Assembly: GCA_903870245.1 (NCBI GenBank)
Contig: CAIQCB010000018.1
Location: forward strand, 1-64,000
Length of the DNA stretch: 64,000 nt
Direction of reading: 5' to 3'
Source of the DNA: an uncultured Methylocystaceae bacterium
Lineage (GTDB): Bacteria > Pseudomonadota > Alphaproteobacteria > Rhizobiales > Beijerinckiaceae
Shown: positions 33,401 through 40,913 of the stretch, one piece after another
Position numbering within the stretch: position 1 is the first letter of the stretch
Layout: every line of letters starts with the position of its first letter
Made by a program: the position numbers and the translations under genes
Notes under the pieces: generated by a model
Seen by the model: only the letters and a program-made list of their open reading frames with translations
What the model was told of the DNA's origin: nothing
Database searches by the model: none

Positions 33401-33496
33401 AAACGCCTCGCGCACCACGCTTTCTCGGCTAGTGCCGGAGATTTTGCGCAGGCGGTCCAGCTCGTTGAAGAACTGACCTATCAGAAGCTGGCTCAA
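30446..33496 (-). CDS. Single-chain restriction-modification enzyme (type IIG/ISP-like)
   Basis: A 1016-aa protein with nuclease and methyltransferase in one chain. Near the N-terminus, P-D64-G and E79-A-K81 (VYPDGALLYS, GYWEAKDEE) form a PD-(D/E)xK nuclease site. The adenine methylase has motif I, L-D340-P-A-T-G-T-G-T-F, and motif IV, N453-P-P-Y456. The C-terminal 350 residues should recognise the DNA target. A helicase domain, present in full type ISP enzymes, is missing. It lies just beyond tail gene D and is AT-richer than the tail genes, so it was probably acquired as cargo to block rival phages. Methyl-adenine would protect the host. Confidence 0.88.
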   Translation of the reverse strand: MSQLLIGQFFNELDRLRKISGTSRESVVREAFKDLLKAWGKQHELVFIPEYEYETPAKTRVYPDGALLYSLRVPLGYWEAKDEEDDLDREIDKKKRKGYPQDNIIYEDSRQAVLIQNRQEVLRVSYDDPKALERLLTLFFAYERAEIAEFRKAVEQFKVDLPQVLAALRDKVEDASRTNKGYADAETQFLCHARDTINPSVTVEDVREMLIQHILTEDIFARVFDDSDFHRQNNIAKELYGLEDKFFTGATKKNSLKQLEPYYAAIRTAASQIPSHAEKQTFLKVIYENFYKVYNPKAADRLGVIYTPNEIVRFMIEGADWLCEKHFGKNLIDKGVEILDPATGTGTFICELLEHFRGQKQKLVLKYKEELHANEVAILPYYVANLNIEATYAAISGQYAEFPNLCFVDTLDNVAGLGKFSDHQEELFGAMSEENVERIKRQNKRKISVIIGNPPYNANQQNENDNNKNRDYPRIDARIKATYIKESTAQKTKLYDMYARFFRWASDRINDEGIIAFVTNRGFLDKKTYDGFRKVAAREFDEIRVVELGGDWKTPGDGGGGNVFGIGTGVAISFLIRKKNSSQDRACKIFYSKTKLTYADDKLSWLNKNKISDVDFECLKPDDQFAWLNHPEDSFESELTLASKAVKEDLIGAKDRAIFKLFSLGVSTNRDEWVYDIDKLSLKSKMKYFISVYTTHKQTRVYPGEIKWSETLKRRADANIFEKFNADSIIKSAYRPFSANYLYCSQVFIDRLGNFDRYYSNKSDNKIICFTDPSSQKPWLVSSVNIPPDLHYVGSGAGTVCLPRYRYSSDGVRIDNITNWALDQFRTHYNKLKGPITKDDIFHYVYAVLHDPVYRKKYALNLKREFPRIPLYPDFRRWVVWGEKLIKLHIGYETVEPWKLKRIEIRDKKAALAGVMPKTILKADRENGTIVLDSETQLSSIPASAWDYRLGNRSALDWILDQYKEKTPRDPTIREKFNSYRFSEYKESVVDHLARVTRVSVETMEIIGEMAILKRT

Positions 33497-33557
33497 GATC
33501 TCTCTCGGTTATACTTAATTAATCGATAGAATCGGAAGTTATTCGCATATTTCTGGA

Positions 33558-34592
33558 TTAAAATGAACTATTACACCCTTCCTTACAAGTCTGGATTACG
33601 CACACCGTCACCCACCCTCCATCCCGCGAGAAACTGTGCGTCGCTTCCGACACGCGATAGTTCCCATCGACGCCGGGGCGAACGCCGGAGATGCGACAGA
33701 GCCCCTGCGCCTGCGCTTCTGGCGCGCCGATCAGCGTAACCGTTCCGCCGCCCTTGCCGCGTTTCGCCTCTTCGGCGTTGCTGTCGGCGCGATCCTTGGC
33801 CCGGTCCTTGTCACCGGATTTTCTGGCGTCGATCAGCGGCACGCGCGCCACTTCGTCCATCAGCTGGATCGTCTCCTTGCGCCACTTCGCCTCTTTGCGG
33901 TCATACCAGCGGACAACGGAGCGATTATAACGCGGGCGGTTCTGTAGCGGGCGTATCTGCCAGCCGATGATGTTGCGACCGTAGTCGGCCCTGAGGACGG
34001 GAAGGTCTTTGCCGCCTGCGGATGCGCTGGCGTTGCGCGGCACGAATACCGCCTTCTTGCCCATGATCTTGAAGGTCGCGCCCAACTCCTGCGCCATGCG
34101 CGCGCCCCAAGCCATGAAGGACTCGTTTTGCATGGACCAGTAGTCGCGCTGGTTGGCGGCGAGTTTATCGGAAACCCGGACATCGAGATCGGCTTTCTTG
34201 CCCCATTCATTCGCCACATCGCCGAATTTCACGCTATCCTTATGCGCCTGCCGCTTTTCTTTCGTCCTGCCCTTCATGTCCGCGGCGTGGGAGGTGATGT
34301 TCAACACCATGCCCTGACCGCGCGAGCCCTCGCTTTCGGGTTCGTCGGTGACGCCTTCAAAGATCACCGCACCGCCGCCATCGCTCCATGCGAGGGTCGC
34401 GACGATTTCGGCGCCCTCGCGCGGCATGTTGATCCTGCCGCCGGCGTCGTCGAGGGAAATATCCAGCGTGTCGCTCTGGCCGCCGTCCGTCAGTTTGATC
34501 TGTAGTGACAACAGATGCGGTTCGAAGTTGCTGGTGACGTTCTGTCCGTCGATCGTAATGGTATAGATGGCGCGGCGAGCGGCGTCAGTCAT
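33558..34592 (-). CDS. D: Phage late control / tail protein D (gpD-like), intact copy
   Basis: A 344-aa protein of the P2 gpD family, a tail hub component. It opens MTDAARRAIYTITIDGQNVT and has DDAGGRINMPREGAEIVATL and ADYGRNIIGWQIRPLQNR. The last 12 residues (VIQTCKEGCNSSF) differ from relic copy 3, which ends D-L-Q-A-E-V-G-N. The DNA of the two copies stops matching at about base 33600, where the sequence also becomes AT-rich. The C-terminus was therefore replaced when foreign DNA was joined here. It overlaps gene X by 8 bases. Confidence 0.9.
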   Translation of the reverse strand: MTDAARRAIYTITIDGQNVTSNFEPHLLSLQIKLTDGGQSDTLDISLDDAGGRINMPREGAEIVATLAWSDGGGAVIFEGVTDEPESEGSRGQGMVLNITSHAADMKGRTKEKRQAHKDSVKFGDVANEWGKKADLDVRVSDKLAANQRDYWSMQNESFMAWGARMAQELGATFKIMGKKAVFVPRNASASAGGKDLPVLRADYGRNIIGWQIRPLQNRPRYNRSVVRWYDRKEAKWRKETIQLMDEVARVPLIDARKSGDKDRAKDRADSNAEEAKRGKGGGTVTLIGAPEAQAQGLCRISGVRPGVDGNYRVSEATHSFSRDGGWVTVCVIQTCKEGCNSSF

Positions 34593-34815
34593 AAAGCGTC
34601 ACCACGGGCGCGGCGCGGCGGCCCTTCGGTTCGGGATTCGGGATGGCGACTTTCACGGAGAGTCCGACCGGCAGCATAGAACCAAGCCGAGCGAGGCCAG
34701 GGTTGCGCCGCAGCGTTTCCTCGACGAGGCCGGGGACCTCGCGGCGGAACCGCCGCCACAGCAGCAAGTCCAGCGTCGTGCGCTCGGCTGTGACTTCAAG
34801 CATCTCATTGGTCAT
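34585..34815 (-). CDS. X: Tail protein X
   Basis: A 76-aa LysM-like tail protein of the P2 gpX family (RTTLDLLLWRRFRREVPGLV, then NPGLARLGSMLPVGLSVKVA). It is placed between U (4-base ATGA overlap) and D (8-base overlap), exactly the P2-type order. It probably helps tie the tail hub to peptidoglycan or complete the tail. Confidence 0.88.
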   Translation of the reverse strand: MTNEMLEVTAERTTLDLLLWRRFRREVPGLVEETLRRNPGLARLGSMLPVGLSVKVAIPNPEPKGRRAAPVVTLYD

Positions 34816-35243
34816 GAAAACAGACTCGCGAGCGTCGACATCATGGAACCGACAGAAGCGGCGTTTGGCGATTTGACCAGTTCGATCTCGAACTCGATCA
34901 TCCGGCCGACGCCGGCGACATCGAGATAGCTGTGCTTGTCGGTGACCTTTTCGATCACATACCAGCCGAACACCGAACCGTCGCCGCGCATCAGCATTTG
35001 CGGTTGCCCGGCACGTGCCACAGATTGCAGGGCGTCGATTCCGGAGAGGCCGCCAAATTTTTGCGGAAACAGGGTCCCGGCAAACGTCAGCCGCTCGTCG
35101 GCCTCGCCAACATATTCGCGTGGACGCGGCGCGCCCATCACATCCTTGGCGGCGAAATCCGATCCCATCTCGTGCGAGACTTCGCTGACGTTGACGGGCG
35201 CGACCTGAAACTGGATCGCGCCGAGTTGAAAGAGTGTCGACAT
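34812..35243 (-). CDS. U: Tail protein U
   Basis: A 143-aa protein of the P2 gpU family (MSTLFQLGAIQFQVAPVNVS, ERLTFAGTLFPQKFGGLSG, MLMRGDGSVFGWYVIEKVTD). GpU acts at the end of contractile-tail assembly. It starts 3 bases after the tape-measure stop. A relic with one nonsense codon lies at 23078-23509. Confidence 0.88.
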   Translation of the reverse strand: MSTLFQLGAIQFQVAPVNVSEVSHEMGSDFAAKDVMGAPRPREYVGEADERLTFAGTLFPQKFGGLSGIDALQSVARAGQPQMLMRGDGSVFGWYVIEKVTDKHSYLDVAGVGRMIEFEIELVKSPNAASVGSMMSTLASLFS

Positions 35244-35246
35244 GAC

Positions 35247-37460
35247 TTACTCTCCTTGAACGCCGCCGAAAGAGAAATTGCCGCGCTGGATTTTGCCGAG
35301 CGCGCTGATTTTCGCAGCGGCGCTGCTGGCAGCGTTGGCGGCGTTGCCCGCCGCAGCTGCGGCGGAGTTGGCGGCGGCGCCGACCGAGTTCAGGAGAGAT
35401 AGCAACTGCTGCGCCTTGACGATGGCGACGTCGATCGATCCGGAGTTAACGTTGGGCGTGACGCTGAGGTTCAATCCCTGAACGGCGTTTTTCGCCTCGT
35501 CCGCTTTCAGCCGCGCGGCGTCGAGGCCGGAAGTGTCGACGGTGGGTTTGACCGTCATTTGCGCGAAGGACGGCAGCGCGCTAGCGGCGCCCATGCCGCC
35601 GGTGACGCCGAAAGGCGTGGCGCTTGCGTCCCGCGCCCACGCGCGCCGCGACAGGCCCGCGACGGGCATGGTTTGAAAGACGGGTTTCGGCGGACCCCGG
35701 TAGCTGGCGAAGGCGTCGCGATAGGGCGTGCCGGGTTCAACGGAGGGCGCGCTATACCGTCGCCATGCGTCGAGCACGGTCGCCTTTTGCCCGAATGCTT
35801 TCTTTTCCGCCTCAACCTGCGACGCGGCTCCGAAGAATTTTTTCGCTTCGCCAAGCCCAGTGCTGAAACTGCGCAGACCGTCGGCAAGCGTCGAGAGCGC
35901 CTGCGCAGCCGGAACCGCCTCCAGCGCCGCTGCGCCAAGATCGAGCGTGGCCGCCTTCAACGCGTTCCAGGACGCCTTCGGGTCGGATCGCTGGTTGGCG
36001 ATCATCCGATCCATGTCTGGCGTCGACTCGAAAAGCTTGGCCTGCGTTTTAAGCGATTGCTCCTGTTGCATCAGGATGCGGCCGAGATTTGCGGCGCGTG
36101 ATGGCAGGACTTCGCTCAGCAGTTTCACCATGTCGGCTTGCGACTGCACGCCGATCTTCGCAGCGGCGGGTTTAAAAATCTCCTGAAACCATTTGTCGGG
36201 ATCGGAGGCGAGAAGATTGTCGCCCACCAGCTTTCCGGCATAGCCCTTGATGTCGCCGCTTTTGTTACGCGTGATCATGCCGGGTTCGGCGAGAAGTCCC
36301 ATCTGCTCCAGCTTCTGAACAGATAGGTGCCGGTTCTGCAGCCCCCCGCGCAGGGTCTTGGTCAGCATGGAGAGCGTATCGCCGGCGCTGGAGCCGCGCA
36401 TTTCCTGAATGAGACCCGGCAGGGTCAGGTTCAGAAAGCGATCCGACAGCGTCGCGCCGGCGGATTTGGAATATTTGGCGGCTTCGTAAACCTGCTCCGT
36501 CGTCACCGTCCGCCCAAGCACCGCCATGGATTTGACCTGTCCGGCGAGAAACTTCTCGAAGCGCTTCGGCTCGGTCAGCAATCCAAGCGTGTCTCCGGCT
36601 TTGACGATGTCGCCGATATTGGCGTCGCCCGAACCCATGCCTTTCAGAATGGAGGCGGCGCGGGCCGCCTGCGGCAGGATGCGATAGAGGTCTTTTTCTT
36701 CCTGAACCGAGGAACGGATGTCCTGCACCAGCTCCATGATCTCGCTGGCGCTCATGGTCGGCGCATATCTGGTTGCAGCCACGGAAGCCTTTTCAGCCGC
36801 CTTCAACTCTTCCGGCGTCATGCCGGCGTTCAACGCCGAGACGCGCGCGTGCTGGCGCTCCACGCCGCCCGTGGCGATTTTCCGCGCCGCCTCGTAGCCA
36901 TAGTAGCCGGCGGCGATCTGGCCGAGGCCCATGCCGCCAAGGAGGCCGGCGCCCGCCGCCATCTCCGCCGCGCCGATTTTACCCTGCGCCGATTTCCGCC
37001 CGCCCCCCGCCGACATGCCGGCGATCATGAGCCTGTTCGCCAAGGACGATTGCGACATGGCGAGCATCATTGGCGAGACGCCCGCGCCGCCCGCCTTGCC
37101 TAGGGAGCGGGCGAAGGCGGCCTGTTCGCGCTTCACGCTCCTTAATGCAGAGAGCGTGCTGCGCTCCCACGCCCTGACGTCAGCCGCCTGCTTTTTCGTC
37201 CACTGCGCCGAATTGGCGGCAAGACCTGCGCTTTTCGAATAATCGCGCCACGCGAGCGCGACCTGCTCGATATCCTTGCGGGTCGCTTTCAGACCGGAGA
37301 GCGATTTGATGAAGCGGTCCGTCGCGCCGGTCCCGGCCATGCCTTTGGCGACATCGCGCGCGGCTTTCTCCGCGTCCCGCAGCGCCTGCGCCACCGTGCG
37401 CGCAGGTTTCGACACATCGTCGATCAGCTTGACGGTGAGCGAAGATGTCAGATTGGCCAT
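35247..37460 (-). CDS. T: Tail tape-measure protein
   Basis: A 737-aa protein whose length sets tail length. The N-terminal 200 residues are helical and charged (KPARTVAQALRDAEKAARDV). A central part has glycine-rich hydrophobic stretches (AEMAAGAGLLGGMGLGQIAA) that enter the host membrane, and the C-terminus is Ala-rich (NSAAAAAGNAANAASSAAAK). By the rough 1.5 angstrom per residue rule the tail would be about 110 nm. It starts 3 bases after the stop of the E/E' frameshift product. A fragment of a second copy lies at 24408-24535. Confidence 0.9.
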   Translation of the reverse strand: MANLTSSLTVKLIDDVSKPARTVAQALRDAEKAARDVAKGMAGTGATDRFIKSLSGLKATRKDIEQVALAWRDYSKSAGLAANSAQWTKKQAADVRAWERSTLSALRSVKREQAAFARSLGKAGGAGVSPMMLAMSQSSLANRLMIAGMSAGGGRKSAQGKIGAAEMAAGAGLLGGMGLGQIAAGYYGYEAARKIATGGVERQHARVSALNAGMTPEELKAAEKASVAATRYAPTMSASEIMELVQDIRSSVQEEKDLYRILPQAARAASILKGMGSGDANIGDIVKAGDTLGLLTEPKRFEKFLAGQVKSMAVLGRTVTTEQVYEAAKYSKSAGATLSDRFLNLTLPGLIQEMRGSSAGDTLSMLTKTLRGGLQNRHLSVQKLEQMGLLAEPGMITRNKSGDIKGYAGKLVGDNLLASDPDKWFQEIFKPAAAKIGVQSQADMVKLLSEVLPSRAANLGRILMQQEQSLKTQAKLFESTPDMDRMIANQRSDPKASWNALKAATLDLGAAALEAVPAAQALSTLADGLRSFSTGLGEAKKFFGAASQVEAEKKAFGQKATVLDAWRRYSAPSVEPGTPYRDAFASYRGPPKPVFQTMPVAGLSRRAWARDASATPFGVTGGMGAASALPSFAQMTVKPTVDTSGLDAARLKADEAKNAVQGLNLSVTPNVNSGSIDVAIVKAQQLLSLLNSVGAAANSAAAAAGNAANAASSAAAKISALGKIQRGNFSFGGVQGE

Positions 37461-37463
37461 GAG

Positions 37464-37930
37464 CTACCGCCCCTCGAAATCCCGCGCGACGATCAACTCC
37501 GCCAGAAACTCATCCCAATAGAGCGCGTCGAGCTCCGCCATGGACCAGCCGATCACCCGTTTGATGTAAGCGCGGTATTCTCGCCAGCGTCCGGGCCAGA
37601 AACAGGTTCCGCGATCCCACGGAACCGGCGGGGCAAAAAATCGGCGGCCGCCCGATCCAGTTCGAACCTGTCGTCGTCGTCGAGCGCATCAAGGACGGCG
37701 TCCGGGATCGGCTGACCGGCCTCGTCGCTGAACATTGGAAAACGCAGAGAGGCGTCGGGATTGTTCTTGAGCAATGCGTCCAGCTCATCCTGAAACCTTG
37801 CGACATCGCGCGCCGTCAGGCGCTTCAGCGTGACAGACCGGTATTCGCGCCCGAGATAGGAAACGGGCCATTGCAGATCGATTGTTTTCAGACGCGGACG
37901 ATCGGATAGAAATTGCGGCGCTTCTTCCAT
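37464..37930 (-). CDS. E: Tail assembly chaperones E and E+E' (programmed -1 frameshift)
   Basis: The zero frame (37553-37930) gives a 125-aa chaperone starting M-E-E-A-P-Q-F-L-S-D-R-P, with a GGAG site before the ATG. At 37640-37634 the minus strand reads T-TTT-TTG in the exact X-XXY-YYZ phase. A shift back by one base there opens a second frame of 56 codons to TAG 37464-37466. That extension ends W-R-E-Y-R-A-Y-I-K-R-V-I-G-W-S then M-A-E-L-D-A-L-Y-W-D-E-F and gives a 155-aa fusion. P2 uses the same T6G slip for E+E'. The fusion stop lies 3 bases before the tape-measure ATG, which fits its role in holding that protein. Confidence 0.88.
37634..37640 (-). promoter_or_regulatory. Slippery heptamer TTTTTTG for -1 frameshifting
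   Basis: T-TTT-TTG in phase with the E frame (GAT TTT TTG) at codons 97-99. Slippage lets both tRNAs re-pair and leads into the E' frame, which has no stop until 37464. It is the same heptamer as in phage P2 gene E. Confidence 0.85.
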
Positions 37931-37951
37931 GATTTTTCTCCGTGGCAATTC

Positions 37952-38485
37952 TTACGCGATGCGCAGAATTGAATTCATCTGCGCCAGCTGGTTGACGCCG
38001 TTCACCCGCCAGACGCTGCCGAAGAAATCGTAGTAATAGACCTCCGCCTTGTCCTCCCACAGTTCGTAATGCGTGATCTCGGCGATGCGATGATCCTGAT
38101 CGACCAGCTGCCCGCGCTGAAACTCGTTCTCTCCGACTTCGATCATCCGGCCGAAGACCACGATCTTGCGCTCGATCATGCGCCCGCCGTTCTTGTCGCG
38201 CAGCGCGCCATAGATGGTGTAGGGCCGCTGGCCATTGGCGCCGATCCCGAACAGGGCCTTGGTCTGGGCGTCGGAGCCGGTCAGCTTGAAAGTGACCTCC
38301 GGCGGCTCGAAACCAAGCCCACCGATGGTGATGGCGCCGATGCCGCCCCCGGGATGATGCTCCTGCGTCTTTTCCTTGGGCTGCCAGAGCTGGATGTTCT
38401 GGATGGTGAGATGTTTGGAGTTGGCGGCGCTGTCGTCGCCGGCGAAGAGGTTTGCGGCCTCCCAGACAATGAGAGATGCGGCCAT
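37952..38485 (-). CDS. FII: Major tail tube protein (FII-like)
   Basis: A 177-aa protein of the contractile-tail tube family. It opens MAASLIVWEAANLFAGDD and has GLGFEPPEVTFKLTGSDAQT and a strand-rich middle (MIERKIVVFGRMIEV, ITHYELWEDKAEVYYYDFFG). Its place directly after the sheath and before the E/E' gene matches P2 FI-FII-E-T order. It forms the inner tube through which DNA passes. Confidence 0.88.
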   Translation of the reverse strand: MAASLIVWEAANLFAGDDSAANSKHLTIQNIQLWQPKEKTQEHHPGGGIGAITIGGLGFEPPEVTFKLTGSDAQTKALFGIGANGQRPYTIYGALRDKNGGRMIERKIVVFGRMIEVGENEFQRGQLVDQDHRIAEITHYELWEDKAEVYYYDFFGSVWRVNGVNQLAQMNSILRIA

Positions 38486-38506
38486 GAGCGGCGTGTCCTT
38501 TTTCTG

Positions 38507-40057
38507 TTACTGGAGATATTGGGCGGGTAATGTGGCGGCCTGCGCGACCAGCGTGCCGAGTTCGGCGACGAGAGCGTCGTAATTGGGCCGCGAGTCGATC
38601 GTGACCTGAACGATGGGCGCGGGTTCTTCGGTTGCGAAAAACACCCGAAACTTGCCCTGTCGCAGATCGTCGGGACTGTTCTTGCTGGCCTCAAAGCCAA
38701 CCTTGAAGCCGACCGAGCACTGGTTGCGGATCAGATTCTGGCCGATGGCGACCATGTCGTTGAGAACCGCCTGCACGCCATGGGGCGTGACGTTGTCGAC
38801 GCCAAGCCGCAGGCGGATCGATTTGAGGAGCGCCAGATGCGCCCAGTCGCGCCCGCGGGTCTTGTTGTAGAAATGCCAGAGAGGATCATTGTCGGCGTTC
38901 CAGACGCCCGCGAAGACGAAGCCGTTCGAAGCAATGGCGGTATCGACGCCGGCCTCGCCTCGGGCGATGGTGCCGATATGAAGGGCGAGCAGTTCCTGCC
39001 CGACCGTCGCGCCGTCGAGGAGCGAGAAGGGATAGTAGTTTTTCAGGCCGATGGTGCCGTTCACCTGCTGTCCGGAGATCGACCAGAAGGGATAGCCGCC
39101 GTGCTGGAAATCGACCCGCGCGGCGAGACCGAGCGCCGCCGCGACGCCGTCCTCAAGTCGGGTGGCCTCCCCATCACGGACTTTACGCCACGCGTCGATG
39201 GCGATCAGCCGGCCGGAAGTGAGTGTCTGGAACCAGTTCACGGCGGCTGTGACGCCAGCGCCGGGGCCACCGACAATGGCGTGCGCGAGCAGCGCCGAGC
39301 AGACCGACGGCAGCGCCGCGCAGATGGCATTGGCCTGAACGACGCCGAAAACGGTGATGGTGAAACCGTCGCCCGCGACAAAAGCCGTGGCGCCTGCGGT
39401 GATCGAAAAACCAACCTGCGTCGAGAAAGCCGTCCCGACCGCGCCAGAACCCACAATATTGCCGGCGGGGTCATAGACGGTGAAGGCGGTCGCCGATGTT
39501 AAAATCACCTGATAGACGCGAGCGATAATTCCGGTCTGGGCGGTGACGGCGCCCATGGTCCCGTTTCCAGTGTTGCCGGTTTTGGCGGCCTTGGTAATCG
39601 TTGGCGAAGCGGCTGTCGTCTGCCAGGTATAGCCCGGGCAGCCGATCAGGCGCGGGATGACGCCAAGCTGCGAACCGGCGCGCAATAGTGCATATATCCC
39701 GATGCCGACATTACCCGCAGGGGTTGTCGCCGTCCGCTCGCCGATAATGTTGACGATGGTCGCGGCGTCATTGACGCCTTTGGCGACCCGCACGGCGACA
39801 ATCCGTGCGCTGGTCTGGAAATCCGCCAGCTGATCGTCGATCGCGATGATCGCTTTCTGAAGATCGCCCGTGCCGAGCTTCGCGAGATAGGCAACATCGC
39901 CCGAGTCGAAGGCGACAGGCTCGTTGAGCGGAAACACCGTGGCGTCCGCGTCGTCGCTTGGCAAAACCAGACCGATCACCGAAAGATCGGCGGGTTGCGC
40001 GGGACGCGGGTCGGTGCTGTCACGATTGAAGATCACGCCATAGGCGGGCGAGGTCAT
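38507..40057 (-). CDS. FI: Contractile tail sheath protein (FI-like)
   Basis: A 516-aa sheath protein. I take the ATG at 40057, with GGAG 8 bases upstream, because the sheath N-terminus (MTSPAYGVIFNRDSTDPRPA) starts there. It has VARVAKG-type sheath strands (ARIVAVRVAKGVND), the conserved block FQHGGYPFWSISGQQVNGTI, WHFYNKTRGRDWAHLALLKS and the ending PAQYLQ. A central insert of about 100 residues (170-270) resembles phage Ig-like or knob domains. A second copy survives as a 27-codon fragment at 15392-15472. Confidence 0.92.
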   Translation of the reverse strand: MTSPAYGVIFNRDSTDPRPAQPADLSVIGLVLPSDDADATVFPLNEPVAFDSGDVAYLAKLGTGDLQKAIIAIDDQLADFQTSARIVAVRVAKGVNDAATIVNIIGERTATTPAGNVGIGIYALLRAGSQLGVIPRLIGCPGYTWQTTAASPTITKAAKTGNTGNGTMGAVTAQTGIIARVYQVILTSATAFTVYDPAGNIVGSGAVGTAFSTQVGFSITAGATAFVAGDGFTITVFGVVQANAICAALPSVCSALLAHAIVGGPGAGVTAAVNWFQTLTSGRLIAIDAWRKVRDGEATRLEDGVAAALGLAARVDFQHGGYPFWSISGQQVNGTIGLKNYYPFSLLDGATVGQELLALHIGTIARGEAGVDTAIASNGFVFAGVWNADNDPLWHFYNKTRGRDWAHLALLKSIRLRLGVDNVTPHGVQAVLNDMVAIGQNLIRNQCSVGFKVGFEASKNSPDDLRQGKFRVFFATEEPAPIVQVTIDSRPNYDALVAELGTLVAQAATLPAQYLQ

Positions 40058-40070
40058 GTGGATTCTCCAT

Positions 40071-40096
40071 AGAAAAAGCCCGCGCAAGGCGGGCTT
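40071..40096 (-). terminator. Rho-independent terminator between lysis and sheath genes
   Basis: On the minus strand AAGCCCGC / GCGGGCTT form a perfect 8-bp stem with a CTTGC loop followed by TTTCT. It lies just upstream of the sheath gene and should end the transcript from the lysis cassette, so the sheath-to-D operon needs its own promoter or antitermination. Confidence 0.75.
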
Positions 40097-40121
40097 AAAA
40101 AAATCCTGTCGTGGGTAGGGG

Positions 40122-40250
40122 TTATTCAATCAGTGCTGCTTGCCCCAGCTCATTAATGGCTTCGACGATCAGCAAACGGGTAGATGTGTCGTTGATCGCC
40201 TGAAGAGCTTCGAGCAGTAGTTCAACGGCAGTGACGATCTGTTGATCCAT
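40122..40250 (-). CDS. 42-aa helical phage protein
   Basis: A small frame with a strong GGAGG ribosome site 5 bases before the ATG. The product, M-D-Q-Q-I-V-T-A-V-E-L-L-L-E-A-L-Q-A then INDTSTRLLIVEAINELGQA, is predicted to be one or two amphipathic helices. It sits between the lysis cassette and the terminator at 40071-40096, so it is the last gene of that transcript. No function is recognised. Confidence 0.65.
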   Translation of the reverse strand: MDQQIVTAVELLLEALQAINDTSTRLLIVEAINELGQAALIE

Positions 40251-40316
40251 GGGAGCCTCCTTTCAGAGAAGGCCATAAAACGACAGAACCGAAACACGAG
40301 TCATGGTGTCAAAAAA

Positions 40317-40550
40317 CTACTTCAATCCCATCGCCTTTGTGAATACCTGCCAGTTATCGGCGATGAGCGCGGCCACCCCGCCCGTAGTCGAATAACCCAG
40401 GATGCGCAATACGCCGGCGACGCCCGAGCCCTGATCGACGATCGACATCAGCCGACGCATATCCTTTTCGATCTCGGAGACTGATTTCTCCAGCGCTTCG
40501 ACCTTGGTGCGGACTTCGATGGCGATATCGCGGGTGTCGTCGCTGGTCAT
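40317..40550 (-). CDS. Holin/XhlA-like small membrane protein
   Basis: A 77-aa protein. The first 40 residues are a charged coiled coil (DIAIEVRTKVEALEKSVSEI-EKDMRRLMS). A hydrophobic helix follows (GVLRILGYSTTGGVAALIA) and a short tail. Haemolysin XhlA-like proteins in phage lysis cassettes have this layout and assist membrane permeabilisation. The start ATG at 40550 overlaps the stop of the preceding lipoprotein gene (AAATGA). Confidence 0.65.
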   Translation of the reverse strand: MTSDDTRDIAIEVRTKVEALEKSVSEIEKDMRRLMSIVDQGSGVAGVLRILGYSTTGGVAALIADNWQVFTKAMGLK

Positions 40551-40777
40551 TTCTGGATCCATCCACATTTGAGCGCGAGTCCAACCGCATTGTGTTCGCG
40601 GATCTGCGCGATGGTCGGCGCGGTGTCATGACGGGAGTAATAGATCGCCCGCGCGGCGTCACAGAAGGAGGCGTCGCTAATCGCGGAGGAAGGGGTCGTC
40701 GTCTGGCACCCGCTCAGGGCGGCGAGCAATATCGGCGCGCACAGTCTCGCGTGCGGCCAATGCGATTTTCGAAGCAT
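40547..40777 (-). CDS. Outer-membrane spanin-like lipoprotein (Rz1-like)
   Basis: A 76-aa protein with a lipoprotein signal (ARLCAPILLAALSGC, Cys24 at the lipobox). The mature part S-F-C-D-A-A-R-A-I-Y-Y-S followed by QIREHNAVGLALKCGW is common in phage lysis cassettes. Its start lies inside the gene at 40677-40913 in another frame, as Rz1 lies within Rz. It would reach the outer membrane and fuse it with the inner membrane through the partner. Confidence 0.75.
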   Translation of the reverse strand: MLRKSHWPHARLCAPILLAALSGCQTTTPSSAISDASFCDAARAIYYSRHDTAPTIAQIREHNAVGLALKCGWIQK

Positions 40778-40913
40778 CGATCTGGCCCTTTATGCTGTCG
40801 AGCTGCTGCTGCGCGCGACCCGCGTCGACAAGCTGGCGGCGCTCGAGAAAGGCGATGAAGGAGACGGCGAGCCTTGTGAGCCCGCCGATCAGATCTAGGA
40901 GTATTGTGATCAC
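40677..40913 (-). CDS. Inner-membrane spanin-like protein (Rz-like)
   Basis: A 78-aa protein starting at GTG (GTGA overlap with the preceding gene). An N-terminal membrane helix (TILLDLIGGLTRLAVSFIAF) is followed by a helical periplasmic coil (RAQQQLDSIKGQIDASKIAL). This is the normal i-spanin layout. About 100 bases of its end are shared with the lipoprotein gene in a second frame. Together they should carry out the final, outer-membrane step of lysis. Confidence 0.72.
   Translation of the reverse strand: MITILLDLIGGLTRLAVSFIAFLERRQLVDAGRAQQQLDSIKGQIDASKIALAARETVRADIARRPERVPDDDPFLRD

Noticed and set aside
36327-37103. 258-codon plus-strand frame opposite the tape-measure gene
   Set aside because: Antisense shadow in GC-rich DNA, with His/Arg/Gly-rich composition typical of such frames.
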